Shown here piece after piece: positions 12,501 to 20,765 of a DNA stretch of 64,000 bases. Made by a program: the position numbers and the translations under genes. Source of the stretch: Leptidea sinapis. Lineage: Eukaryota; Arthropoda; Insecta; Lepidoptera; Pieridae. Location: assembly GCF_905404315.1 (NCBI RefSeq), contig NC_066281.1, positions 11,312,001-11,376,000 on the forward strand, in the 5' to 3' direction. The stretch's first letter is position 1, and every line of letters begins with the position of its first letter. The notes beneath the pieces were generated by a model that was given only the letters and a program-made list of their open reading frames with translations, was not told the origin of the DNA and did not search any database.

Positions 12501-15500
12501 CACATGAGGAACGACACCCTGGCCCATACGGCAAAAGAGAAAGCCGATCTCTTGTGCACTTTTTTCGCCTCCAACTCGAATCTTGACGACAACGGAAAAA
12601 CACCGCCGACCATCCCGCGGTGTCAGAGCTCTATGCCTGAAGTACAGTTCAGACAGAAAATTGTTAGGCGAGCTCTGTTTTCGTTGGACGTCAGGAAGTC
12701 GTGCGGGCCGGATGGCATTTCTCCAATCGTGCTTAGAACGTGTGCCCCTGAGTTGACGCCGGTGCTAACGCGTTTATTCCGGCACTCTTATTCAAAAGGC
12801 GTAGTCCCTGATTCATGGAAGTCAGCCCTTGTCCATCCGATCCCAAAAAAAGGAGACAGTTCGGATCCGGCAAACTACAGGCCTATTCCTATTACCTCCC
12901 TACTCTCCAAAATCATGGAGAGCATAATTAACCGCCAGCTCTTGGTATACCTTGAGGGTCACCAGTTGATCAACGACCGGCAGTACGGCTTTCGCCATGG
13001 TCGGTCGACTGGCAATCTTCTGGTATACCTAACACATAGATGGGCGGCGGCTATGGAAAGCAAGGGGGAAGGCCTGGCAGTTGGTCTGGATATAGCGAAG
13101 GCCTTTGATCGTGTATGGCACAAGGCGCTCCTCGCAAAACTTCCATCATTAGGGCTTCCCGAGAGCTTATGCAAGTGGAACTCCAGCTTCCTCACTGGGC
13201 GCAGCATACAGGTCGTTGTCGACGGTTATTGCTCGAATCCCAAGCCCGTGAACGCTGGAGTGCCCCAAGGCTGTGTGCTATCTCCCACGCTGTTTCTTCT
13301 GCATATCAATGATATGTTGGACACCGACAACATGCATTGTTATGCAGACGACAGCACTGGTGATGCCGTATACACGGGCAGGTCTCTCTCGGGAAAACGT
13401 CGAGCAGTGCCGGGAGAAAATTGTGTCTTCTATCGAGTCCTCTCTTGACAAGGTCGCGGAATGGGGTAAGTAGAACCTTGTCCAATTTAACCCCCAGAAG
13501 TTTGCGCGTTTACCACTAAAAAAACCCCATTTGCCGTATCACCGCTCTTCGACAACACTTCCCTTAAAGCCTCGCCTAGTATCGGAATACTAGGTGTCGA
13601 AATCTCGAGCGATTGCCAATTCCGTGGCCATCTGGAGGGCAAAGCCAAATTGGCTTCGAAGAAGCTGGGCGTCATAAATAGAGCACGGCAATACTTCAAG
13701 CCGGCTCACATTCTAGCGCTCTACAAAGCGCAGGTCCGGCCTCACATGGAGTATTGATGTCATCTCTGGTCTGGTGCACCCCAGTATCAGCTCGATCCAT
13801 TTGACCGCGTGCAACGCAGAGCAGCTCGAATTGCCGGGGACACAGTGCTCTGTGAACGGCTGGATCACTTGGCGTTGCGTAGAGACGTCGCTTCATTGTG
13901 TGTCTTCTACCGCATTTATCACGGGGAGTGTTCCGAAGAGCTGTTAAACCTGATTCCTGCCGCCGAATTTCACCTTCGCACGACACGCCACAAGTTACGA
14001 TATCATCCCCACCATCTGGATGTGTGGCGGTCCTCCACAGTGCGGTTTTCAAGGAGCTTTCTTCCTCGCACTACGAAGCTGTGGAATGAGCTTCCTTGTG
14101 CGGTGTTTCCGGGACGATACGACATGGGTACCTTCAAGAAAAGCGCGTACACCTACCTTAAAGGCCGACAACGCTCCTGTGATTCCTCTGGTGTTGCAAG
14201 AGAGTGTGGGCGGCGGTGATCACTTAACACCAGGTGACCCGTACGCTCGTTTGTCCTCCTATTCCATAAAATATATATATATATATATATATATAAAACC
14301 AACAAACCAGTAGGTAGTCTTCAAAGTAGGTAGGTTTATATAATGGTGGTTTATCATAACTCCATGAAAGCTTTAATTCATGTAGCTAATAATAAAAAGA
14401 GCAAAGGAATATTTCGGTTCATCGAGTTTTATAACTAACTCGGAGATACAATAAAAAATATACCACTTAAATGTTATCCTAAATATGTGTGTTATTTACC
14501 TGGAGGTATTGTATAGCCCAAATATTCGGGAACAATTCCATAAAACGCACATGGATTTGCATTCCGAAGTCCACAGATGTAAATCAATAGATTTATAGTC
14601 ACAGGTCCAACAAGGCTCAACGCAAATGTGAAACTGAACTTCTGAATAAGAATCTTGCAGGCGAACTTGGCGCAAATAAAGCAGAGATATGCAGCAAGCA
14701 CTTGGATCAGCGCGATCCATAGAGATGTATCCCATTTAGCTAATAATTTAAAACTACCTTCAATTGTAGTATGGTCTAGTTCATTTATGCCATGTTCCAT
14801 AATTGCTTGAATCTGTAAACGAATTATCCTACTTTTAAGTGGTATCGATATTTCTATTGTTAGCAATAAACTTAATTATTACGAATTAATAAATAGTTAT
14901 CGTGTTAAATATGTAGTGAATTTTGAGATTGCATGGTCATGCAGCGATGAGTGTTGGGAAAGATCGAACTAGGCATACGATCCACGATCAGGGAGGCGAT
15001 TTTCTAGTTCCAAACGCTCGAATTTCACTAACCAACTAATAACTAGTGATACACATACGATAATTAGTGACAGAAATTATTTTCGCATTTCGTGTGCGTC
15101 AAACTATTCTCGCCCATTCATCATTAAATTCAAGCTCTCGAAACTCATCAATCGTCCTATAGATCAGAGATAAGATATGAATGGTAATTTAGAGGAAGCT
15201 AAGGGGCAAGTGGTTAACCTGATGGAAATAAAAAAAACAACCGTCCATGAAAATCCGCAATACCTGAAGTAAACGGTGCTGCCATTTGTCTCTGCTGAAG
15301 AAATTATTCCTCCAAATAGCCCATAGACTGAACGACAGTGGCTAAGCTGCTATTTAACGTCAGTTTTAGATACTTCCCAAATAAATAATAATAATAATAA
15401 ATGAGCTTGAAAGTTGAGTCGATGCGATTTGAAGAAGCCAGGGACGTACGCCTGTCTGAAGTAGAATTACGCCTCTGGGAGACAGGCGTGTTTAATTTTG

Positions 15501-16513
15501 TATGTATTCTAATAATATATGAAAAAACTAAGATGTGCCGGTTCCGTTTAGATAATCTAACTTAAATCTTAAGTGTTTTGTTATGACTTGCGTGCGCGAA
15601 GAAATTCGGCAAGAGGATGTGTGTTAAAATTGGCGTGAATAAGTGAACTATATCGATATTTTTATCGAAACATCTGATAGAGTTTTCAGCCACAGCCACG
15701 TTTCGGATAGTTCTATCAATCAAAGAGCGTAAAATAATTAGTCTGGCGGTTAATTTTGTTATAACTTAAAAACTTGTCATGTTTTTTTTTTATTCAAATT
15801 TGGATCGCGTTTATTATGTTAGAAACCAGCATAGCGAAACTCTCTAAGAAAAAAGCGATTCACTCGATTGTATGAAACGTGCAATCATTGATAGATTGAC
15901 AGATGACGGCTATAAACTTCTAAAAAACGGAGATAGCAGAAATCGACTACGTTAAAAGCAACTGTTCGCTTTCAAACTTAACCGGATTATACTTCGTCGC
16001 CAATCGCCGTACTGTAAATAATACTATTTCAAACTTATGTCAAATCACTGCACATTTCATACTAAACTAAATTTCTTTTTTTACTTATGCACTCCCGCCT
16101 CTTATTAGGTAGCATTTACATCCTTTTTGTTAGAAACTTCTATCATTTCCCGCCATTTCACGTGCTTTTGCGGGGTTTTTATTAAAATACAATAATGGAA
16201 TATGTTTTAGGAAATAACAGTGATTGCCTTGCAAAAAGTGGGTATGCAGCCGTCGGTGATTTCAATACACTTTAAAAGCCAGCTATCAGCAGCGTATTCA
16301 TATAATATAGTACTATTAATAGAGACACCAACGCGTCCTCTGTCGACGACCAAAAAAGATCGAGGCGATAATGTGACATTATGACTATATATATATATAT
16401 ATATATATTTAACACAATCGGTGTCATTGAGTCAAACCCTTTAGGAGCTATATATATATATATATAGCTCCTAAAGGGTTTGCCTCAATATATATATATA
16501 TAACCCTTTTTTT

Positions 16514-16549
<36 letters not shown>

Positions 16550-19500
16550 CCCTTTAGGAGCTATATATATAAATATTTGTTTGTTGTTTTAAGTTGTTTC
16601 CTTTTTCTTTTATAATTAATTAAGTATTACACTTTAAATTTAAATAATATTATGTATTCCGACGACCTTTTGTACACGGTAAAACTCGTATGAGTTTAGG
16701 TATGTATGTACAAGAATTTGGATATTTATAATATGTAATTTGTTAATAAGAAATAAATAAATTAAATAAATAAATACCTCATGTACGTAGTATTCCCTCT
16801 CTCCGAAGGCGTCAGTGACAGAGAGGAGAAATTGCAAAGGATCGTCGCCTTGAAAGCTCATTGATACCATAATACAAATAATAAATACAATTATCTTCCA
16901 AATTGAGAGAATCCTTTGCGTATAGTATCGAGACTTTTTCAATCTAGTTCGTATTTCAGAAAGATACAAAAGTAGCACTAAAAATGATAGAACAACATTA
17001 ATAATAAATTTAGTTTATTACATTTACATTTAATTATTACATTTTAGGCACATAACATGAAATACATTACTTACCAGAACTATGTCGATCGACACAGCCA
17101 ATAAAATTTTCCCACCATCCTATTGAAATGAATATACTAGCCATTGCTATCGACCAGAGAACAACAGTTCCATCTAGCAATGGCCAAACAACAAATGCAG
17201 TAACTTGCGCTGATACTGCCAGTACATCCAAAAGTATTATTAAGAAATATCGTGGGCTCGTAGAATCCCTTGTGAAAGCATTTAGAAACCCCGGTATGAT
17301 ACATAGAGCATTCATCAACATTGCTCCTTTTACTACGTCCAGTTCTGGCAAAATTAAAAGCACCAGCGTTGCAATTCCAATGGTTTGCAAAGTCTCGATC
17401 AAGAAAGCCTAGAAATTACACAAGTTTTTAACCATAAAATTAATGTAATAAAATCTTGAATTAAATGTGTGTGTTACTCACCAAAATGAAAATCCAAATT
17501 GATGGTTTCGAAGCGGTTTTGAAAAAGCATACCCTCACTGATCTTAAAAATACTCCGATCTCCGGGACTGAGAAAACTATTAAAGCTGCCCAAAGCCAAG
17601 TTATCCGTTCCTCTAATGTCAAGACCGTTACAAATTGTTTATCAAGAGCTAAAAGGAAAACAAGATAGTGATAGCATTACAGTTTTTTTTTTAAATTTGA
17701 TGTAAAGTGCATGCATTAACGAAACGGGGGACCAGCATTGCCTATATTGAGCTCTCGCTCGCACGTATAGGTCTTAAAGAAGCCGTAGGTACACGCCTTG
17801 TGACCGTCGATCATTCAAATACCAAACCTAATTTGGAAACGTATTTCCAATCAAAAGTAATAAAATCGGCTTGATATATTATATAACAGATTATAACACA
17901 ATAGGGTTGACATTTAATCACCGTTCTTTCCATCAGAGGAATCAAAAGACTTATGATTCTTGAAATGTTTAATACATTAACGTACTTTTTTTATATTACT
18001 TTATTTGATAAACCAACAATATTGCTTACACATTACTGCTTTACGGCAGAAATAGACGCCGTTGTGGTACCCATAACCTAGCCGGCATTCTGTGCAAAGG
18101 AGCCTCTCCCTGGTAAATGCTTTTAGTCACATCTTACGACACCCTTGGGCCTGGAACTTTCCTATTATTTTTATGCCAGGGGAAGCCCATGGCAAACTTA
18201 TCCTCATGAGTATCTTCTGATAACTACATGTATAGTTAAAATAAGATATACTTACCTAATGCTTTGTTGCAATGTGTAATCCTGCGTCCTTTCCGTAGTT
18301 GCGAAGTAATAAAAAGCAACGATCCTTTCGCTACCACTGCACTCAGGATTACTAACCCAAATACGATTATATATGCTAGAAGTTTAAGGACTTTCACGCT
18401 TTTATCAATCCATGCAACTGTGGCCATAGATCCACTCTCTTTCTTGACTGGTACTTCCCGGAAAAGGTTCCATCCTTTGGTTTCTTGGGCAGTTCTCTGG
18501 CTGGTAATAAATTGTTGTTATGACTATAAGAATCAATTTACAGTTTACAACACTTTAGCCTTAGCGTATTTTAGTGCTCTCGCGCTTGCACTCCCGGCTG
18601 AATAATTTTGTGTTTAGGGGATGTTTGGTCACTCGAATTTGTCTGACTGATGAAATACAACTTTGTAATAGCTATTTTAAGTAAGCCTCGCCTACTATCG
18701 GAATACTGGGTCTCGAAATCTCGAGCGATTGCCAATTTCGTGGTCATCTGGAGGGCAAAGACAAATTGGCTTCAAAGAAACTGGGCGTCATTAATAGGGC
18801 ACGGCAATACTTCAAGCCGGCCCACATTCTAGCGCTCTACAAAGCGCAGGTCCGGCCACACATGGAGTATTGCTGTCATCTCTGGTCTTACGCACCCCAG
18901 TATCAGCTCGATCCATTTGACCGCGTGCAACGTAGAGCAGCTCGAATTGTGGGGGACCCAGTGCTCTGTGAACGGCTGGATCACTTGGCGTTGCGTAGAG
19001 AAGTCGCTTCATTGTGTGTCTTCTACCGCATTTAACACGGGGAGTGTTCCGAAGAGCTGTTTAACCTGATTCCTGCCGCCGAATTCCACCTTTTTCTTCT
19101 GAGCTTTCTTCCACGTACTACAATGCTGTGGAATGAACTTCTTTGTGCGGTGTTTCCGGGATGATACGACATGGGTACCTTCATAAAAAGCGCGTACACC
19201 TTCCTTAAAGGCCAAAGGCAAAGCTGCTGTGATTCCTCTGGTGTTGCAGATTGTGGGCGGCGGCGATCACTTAGCAACAGGTGACCCGTACGCTCGTTTG
19301 TCCTCCTATTCTATATAAAAAAAAGAAAAGTTCATTAATTATTTGTCGAGCTTTAAAGCCGCTGACAAAAGCTCTGGTACTAGAGTTATAAAGTGTCTGA
19401 CACTTTATAATTCTAGTTTAGAATAATATTCTACAAAATAGATATAAAAATCTGCCATACAAATTTAAGTTAGATAACTCATCTTTTTAGTTACCTTTCT

Positions 19501-20178
19501 CACATGGTACCTGCCCAGGTGTCACAGGGCAAGCTCCACAAGTAGGCAGGTATTAAAAGTACACTAGCCGCTACTAAGTCGTGAAGGTGTCATCCACGTG
19601 AAAATAATTTATGTCAGATAGCTCGGGATCTTACTCTAAAAGCCCGCGCAGACAGAGAGCGGTCAGGAGTTCCGAGCTCCGAGTTCCGCTTTCGGCGTTC
19701 ATTACAATATACTGATAACTGAGTCTATAACAACAACGCACACAGCGGGCAGTCTGACCGCGGCGGTCAAAGCGGAACGTTACGTTCCAAGAGTTCTTTT
19801 CCCGCCAAGACAGAGACCTTGTTCTTCTCGCGTTGTGTTAATTGGGTGCACCCAATACTTCCTTTTCTTCTTAGAAGCTGCTGAGCTCCACAAGATCAAT
19901 AATTCTTCATCGGATGACGAACTTTCTAGTGACATGTGTAAAGACCCAAACGAAACTAGAACGCGAGAATTTGCACGCCGCTTGTGTGCGTTGGAACTCT
20001 TGGGCGGTCAACGGTCACTAGAACGCAGAACTCTGACCGCTCTCTGTCTGCGCGGGCTCTAATACATTGTAGTTATAACTTACTCTTCGTCATTGTCTTC
20101 ATATAACGGTTGAAACTCAGTATCTGATTGGTCGCTATCGTCTGAAAGTCCCTTGAAGGTTCTTCTTTTTGAAGCCAT
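302..20178 (-). CDS. CHS2: Chitin synthase 2/B (5' part; twelve coding exons, 3' end off window)
   Basis: Family-2 glycosyltransferase that polymerises UDP-GlcNAc into chitin; the B/2 type supplies the midgut peritrophic matrix. Coding exons, minus strand: 20178-20084, 18500-18256, 17648-17482, 17408-17075, 16977-16778, 14812-14500, 9925-9705, 5634-5483, 4601-4339, 3794-3584, 2688-2488, 528-302. Exons 2-7 encode the N-terminal membrane region. Exons 8-12 encode the catalytic domain: CATMWHET, the LALDGDIDF acceptor/divalent-metal segment, CSPGCFSLFRG, EDRWLC and QRRRW. The segment ESGSMATVAWIDKS followed by a helix resembles lepidopteran B-type enzymes more than A-type. The exons sum to 2629 nt, about 58% of a usual ~1500-residue enzyme. 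Exon 7 ends in phase 0 but exon 8 needs two carried bases, so one or more linker exons between 5635 and 9704 are missing from this model. Everything else is in phase. Introns are filled with transposons. Family assignment is very secure; the 2/B subtype is inferred from remembered sequence character. Confidence 0.93.
1038..1072. repeat. Perfect 15-bp palindrome, 5-nt loop
   Basis: Arms 1038-1052 and 1058-1072 (TTGGACGGGTAATAC and its exact complement) around loop TACGC. Inside a CHS2 intron; no flanking transposon ends recognised. Confidence 0.9.
1588..1700 (-). repeat. Interspersed repeat D, copy 1
   Basis: Contains CACGTGTTTCGCCTCTACAC and GAGGCATCCTCAGGACG. The inverted counterpart at 38035-38145 shares about 90 bases, including GAGGATGCCTCGTGTAGA. 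Probably the 3' untranslated tail of a retroelement; class not determined. Confidence 0.65.
1785..1930 (+). mobile_element. LINE-A 3' relic, strongly diverged
   Basis: Matches the LINE-A C-terminal region in order: GGTTTTCAAGAG, AACTGTGGAATGAGATTCCTT, GATACGGC.TGAGTACCTTC and AAAGCGCGTACAC. Many substitutions and small deletions; the oldest LINE-A copy in the window. Confidence 0.6.
1989..2480. repeat. Tandem array, alternating 39/40-bp units (79-bp dimer)
   Basis: About twelve units of TGACTGACATATCTAATAAT type. Two variants alternate: a 40-bp TGACTGAC...TGTTAT form and a 39-bp TGGCTGAC...TGTTAA form. The middle dimers are nearly identical; the left edge is degenerate, and the last unit carries a small insertion next to the exon 11 donor. 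Minisatellite within a CHS2 intron. Confidence 0.9.
2488..2688 (-). CDS. CHS2: CHS2 coding exon 11
   Basis: Reads FMAWYQVFEYAIGHWLQKAT, CVLCSPGCFSLFRGKGL and EARHYVQYDQG, with a CAG acceptor and GTATGT donor. The donor lies only a few bases from the end of the 79-bp tandem array at 1989-2480. Confidence 0.95.
3584..3794 (-). CDS. CHS2: CHS2 coding exon 10
   Basis: Reads VMYMYYLLGHRLMDLPISVD and LLALDGDIDFKPSAV, then KDKNLGAACGRIHPVGSG. The DGDID acid cluster is a catalytic signature of chitin synthases. Flanked by CTTGTAG and GTATGT. Confidence 0.95.
4339..4601 (-). CDS. CHS2: CHS2 coding exon 9
   Basis: Reads HIFLDDGFEVSDHSAEDS, NRFVKCLVDTVDEAASEVHL, RLRPPKKYPTPYGGRLVWTL and IRHKKRWSQ. The donor GTCTGT is weak, but position and phase match exon 10. 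Part of the nucleotide-sugar binding region. Confidence 0.92.
5483..5634 (-). CDS. CHS2: CHS2 coding exon 8 (start of catalytic domain)
   Basis: Reads VYICATMWHETKDEMMDFLK, then SILRLDEDQSARRVAQKYL and a DPDYYELE tail, between TTTTAG and GTAAGC. The first base completes a codon whose first two bases must come from an unidentified exon. The CATMWHET segment marks the start of the cytosolic catalytic domain. Confidence 0.92.
5890..6650 (-). mobile_element. LINE-B: endonuclease fragment joined to its 3' tail
   Basis: Minus strand. Positions 6638-6200 read an apurinic-type endonuclease piece (MLHQNMQGLL-like start, ILCLTEHWL, VSIYRPP). It is followed directly by a 3' tail (6180-5890) with AGCCCGCTGAGTTTGTTGC and a TTTGAATTTGAATA end. 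Reverse transcriptase is absent, so this is an internally deleted, dead copy. Lies in CHS2 intron 7. Confidence 0.75.
7425..7560 (-). mobile_element. LINE 3' end fragment (RTE-like tail)
   Basis: Minus strand carries GGTTGCCTGGTAGAAATCGC, TCTTAAGCGATAAGGCCGCC and GTGTGCAATAAAGATATA, a 3' tail I recall as common on lepidopteran RTE-type LINEs. No coding part is present here. Confidence 0.55.
8235..8450 (-). mobile_element. Helitron-like fragment (family of 53700-53862)
   Basis: Shares AAATTCGCATCGAATGGTGG, CATGTCGATACGATCAGTGG and TTTGAAAGAGCCTCAAAC with the inverted copy at 53700-53862. The TTCGTTGGGCG hairpin remnant lies at the 8265 end. It ends in a short TA run near 8450. Confidence 0.6.
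8932..9489 (+). mobile_element. PIF/Harbinger derivative with MADF remnant
   Basis: Terminal inverted repeats of about 22 bp (GGCCACGTTCAGATGACAAG at the left, one mismatch to the right) lie inside a TTA target duplication at 8929-8931 and 9490-9492, as expected for PIF/Harbinger. Inside, about 9170-9350 read LLIDEIEKHPAI, then DMTSNEYSDKNLRKRAW and ELLLVFCKEHEEKK, a MADF-like DNA-binding domain with stops and frame breaks. Non-autonomous, with no transposase left. In CHS2 intron 7. Confidence 0.85.
9705..9925 (-). CDS. CHS2: CHS2 coding exon 7
   Basis: Begins VYFLKHYISREMTWIWILWL and continues through the conserved TWAPRCERLAATDKLFAKPW and IDQSLLMNRTRDDD. The 3' boundary is placed at GTATGG after ...EIPVE; GTAGAA six bases earlier is an alternative, and both leave phase 0. 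The next identified exon does not match this phase. Confidence 0.85.
10030..10066. repeat. Perfect 16-bp palindrome, 5-nt loop
   Basis: ATCGCATCCTGTTGAC at 10030-10045 and its exact complement at 10051-10066, around TTGTC. Not inside a recognised transposon. Confidence 0.9.
10340..10640 (+). repeat. Repeat B (SINE/MITE-like), copy B1
   Basis: About 300 bp from CGGGACGAGACGAGCAGGAC to AGCCTCCCACTGGTAAA. It contains two internal hairpins: GCCGCTCAG...CTGAGCGGC and CAGTAATG...CATTACTG. Other copies at 18020, 23988, 27295, 28185, 39206, 49238 and 57503. Confidence 0.85.
10655..10713. repeat. Near-perfect 28-bp palindrome, 3-nt loop
   Basis: Arms 10655-10682 and 10686-10713 (starting TACCTATCAGTATAAATAAT) with two mismatches, immediately downstream of repeat copy B1. 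Confidence 0.85.
11148..14219 (+). pseudogene. LINE-A endonuclease/reverse transcriptase, broken
   Basis: The main frame (11148-13448, 766 codons) encodes an endonuclease domain at residues ~60-290 (METQ, GDFNGHNAEW, SDHCLV). It is followed by reverse transcriptase at ~480-740 (LVHPIPKKGDSSDPANYRPI, LDIAKAFDRVWH, AGVPQGCVLSPTLF, CYADDSTGDA). A small deletion near 13380, judged against copy A6, shifts the frame. The correct frame then meets TAG at 13471 and TGA at 13755, after which 13809-14219 restores the C-terminal part (ERLDHLALRRDVASLCVFYR, WNELPCAVFPGRYDMGTFKK). The YADD catalytic site is intact, but the copy cannot make a full protein. Jockey superfamily is inferred from domain order and motifs. 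Confidence 0.9.
14270..14295. repeat. (TA)n at LINE-A 3' end
   Basis: Uninterrupted ATATAT run directly after the LINE-A terminal TCCATAAAA, so probably the tail of the insertion. Confidence 0.8.
14500..14812 (-). CDS. CHS2: CHS2 coding exon 6
   Basis: Follows a TTTACAG acceptor. Reads IQAIMEHGINELDHTTIEGS, then LWIALIQVLAAYLCFICAKF and further hydrophobic stretches, and ends with an IPP proline pair at GTAAAT. Membrane part of the enzyme. Confidence 0.9.
15905..16015 (+). repeat. Repeat C, copy 1
   Basis: Contains AAAAAACGGAGATAGC, CGCTTTCAAACTTA.CCGGAT and CGCC.TACTGTA; matches 20655-20765 in the same orientation. Neither copy has recognisable terminal repeats. Located in CHS2 intron 5. 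Confidence 0.7.
16384..16570. repeat. (TA)n cluster with 50-bp perfect palindrome
   Basis: TA runs alternate with the short block AACCCTTTAGGAGC in both orientations. The block at 16433-16482 is a perfect palindrome: CAAACCCTTTAGGAGC, a TA core of eight repeats, then the exact complement. A third copy of the block lies at 16548-16561. Confidence 0.9.
16778..16977 (-). CDS. CHS2: CHS2 coding exon 5
   Basis: Reads VLLLYLSEIRTRLKKSRYYT, QRILSIWKIIVFIICIMVSM and GDDPLQFLLSVTDAFGEREY; ends YVHE|GTATTT. Contains one membrane helix and an extracellular acidic loop. In phase with exons 4 and 6. Confidence 0.9.
17075..17408 (-). CDS. CHS2: CHS2 coding exon 4
   Basis: The largest N-terminal exon (334 nt) holds three hydrophobic segments, including LPELDVVKGAMLMNALCIIP and VTAFVVWPLLDGTVVLW. 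It ends IGWWENFIGCVDRHSS at GTAAGT. Membrane-spanning part of the N-terminal domain. Confidence 0.92.
17482..17648 (-). CDS. CHS2: CHS2 coding exon 3
   Basis: Reads ALDKQFVTVLTLEERITWLW followed by a membrane helix and RSVRVCFFKTASKPSIW, between a TTTTAG acceptor and a GTGAGT donor. In phase on both sides. Confidence 0.9.
18020..18115 (+). repeat. Repeat B, copy B2 (3' third only)
   Basis: TTACACATTACTGCTTTACGG through AGCCTCTCCCTGGTAAA, matching the end of the repeat B consensus. In CHS2 intron 2. Confidence 0.75.
18118..18195 (-). mobile_element. LINE 5'-end fragment
   Basis: Minus strand reads CCAGGCCCAAGGGTGTCGTA preceded by AAAAATAATAGG. This corresponds to the 5' non-coding part of LINE-A at 10900-10945 (CCCCAGGTCCAAGGGTGTCG). 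It abuts copy B2 tail-to-tail. Confidence 0.5.
18256..18500 (-). CDS. CHS2: CHS2 coding exon 2
   Basis: Starts after an ACCAG acceptor and reads QRTAQETKGWNLFREVPVKK, then GSMATVAWIDKSVKV and a hydrophobic helix (LLAYIIVFGLVILSAVVAKG). It ends at a GTAAGT donor after residues CNKAL. It carries the first membrane segment. The internal Met of GSMATVAW is not needed as a start, because the upstream junction is in frame. Confidence 0.9.
18684..19325 (+). mobile_element. LINE-A copy A2 (5'-truncated)
   Basis: Matches LINE-A from about 13565 to its 3' end, including AAGCTGGGCGTCATTAATAG-like and GAGTATTGCTGTCATCTCTGG segments. An in-frame stop and a ~50-bp deletion near 19090 are present. It ends with the family's TTTGTCCTCCTATTC and a short A-rich tail. 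In CHS2 intron 1. Confidence 0.9.
19379..19417. repeat. 39-bp near-perfect palindrome
   Basis: ACTAGAGTTATAAAGTGTC at 19379-19397, one central base, then its complement at 19399-19417 with a single mismatch. Confidence 0.85.
19640..20059. mobile_element. MITE with long terminal inverted repeats (Harbinger-like)
   Basis: Ends AGCCCGCGCAGACAGAGAGC / GCTCTCTGTCTGCGCGGGCT with flanking TAA on both sides (19637-19639 and 20060-20062), about 420 bp. The GC-rich interior has no transposase. The right end lies only 18 bp from the CHS2 exon 1 donor (20083). Confidence 0.8.
20084..20178 (-). CDS. CHS2: CHS2 coding exon 1 (start codon)
   Basis: ATG at 20178 opens MASKRRTFKGLSDDSDQSD..., an acidic Ser/Asp-rich cytosolic N-terminus, and ends at GA|GTAAGT. 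The two carried bases join in frame to exon 2. The next upstream region (20179 onward) shows no further coding sequence, and this ATG fits the short hydrophilic N-terminus of the family. A non-coding 5' exon farther upstream is possible. Confidence 0.8.
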
Positions 20179-20448
20179 AACCTATTTTCTGGAATAAATT
20201 TTAAAATTAGTTTTATTTTCACATTAGAAGTTTCATAATAATAATTCATAATAGAAGTTATATTAATATTTCAATATTATTATAAATTCTTACTTATTAC
20301 TAGTAATATATAATAATAATGATATGGTATAGGCGAGGGCATTTTTCGCCTTATATGCGAAAGGTTAAGGTCATAATATGAACTTTTTTTGAAGAGAGTT
20401 CCTTCCAGTTTAGTTAATATATCGAAGAAAGTTCATTGAAAATTAACG

Positions 20449-20577
20449 GCCGTTTTCAATAACGTATCTCTAGTTACGGATACCGTGCTGTCACCGTAGC
20501 CGTAAGTAAGGGTAAAATGAAAGATTTGTCTACCTCTAGTTAGTTAAACTAAGGATAGATAGGTTATTGAAAACGGG
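20449..20577. mobile_element. Short MITE
   Basis: Terminal inverted repeats CCGTTTTCAATAACGTATC / GATAGGTTATTGAAAACGG bound about 128 bp just upstream of CHS2 exon 1. No coding content. Confidence 0.7.
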
Positions 20578-20654
20578 CGTAAAACTGTAACATGAACCAC
20601 ATTTTTACACACATTTTTAAATTAAGAATAAGTAGGTATGTTATATCACTGCTA

Positions 20655-20765
20655 TAATCTTGTAAAAAACGGAGATAGCCGAAATCCATCACGCTTTAAG
20701 CAACTGATCGCTTTCAAACTTAGCCGGATTTTACTTTGTCGCCATTCGCCATACTGTATCTTATT
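20655..20765 (+). repeat. Repeat C, copy 2
   Basis: Direct-orientation partner of 15905-16015, sharing AAAAACGGAGATAGC and CGCTTTCAAACTTAGCCGGA with scattered substitutions. Confidence 0.7.

Larger units (their letters stand above)
10885..14295 (+). mobile_element. LINE-A, near full-length jockey-type non-LTR element
   Basis: About 3.4 kb in CHS2 intron 6, same strand as the window. A 5' non-coding part (CCCCAGGTCCAAGGGTGTCG; 20 consecutive C at 11117-11136) precedes one long endonuclease/reverse-transcriptase frame and a C-terminal region. The 3' end is TTTGTCCTCCTATTCCATAA followed by a (TA)n run. I see no separate gag-like ORF1, so the 5' end is probably incomplete. Parent of copies A2-A9. 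Confidence 0.88.

Noticed and set aside
11148..13448. Host gene encoding a 766-residue reverse transcriptase
   Set aside because: Multiple truncated copies in the window, frameshift and stops before the C-terminal part: a LINE, not a host gene.
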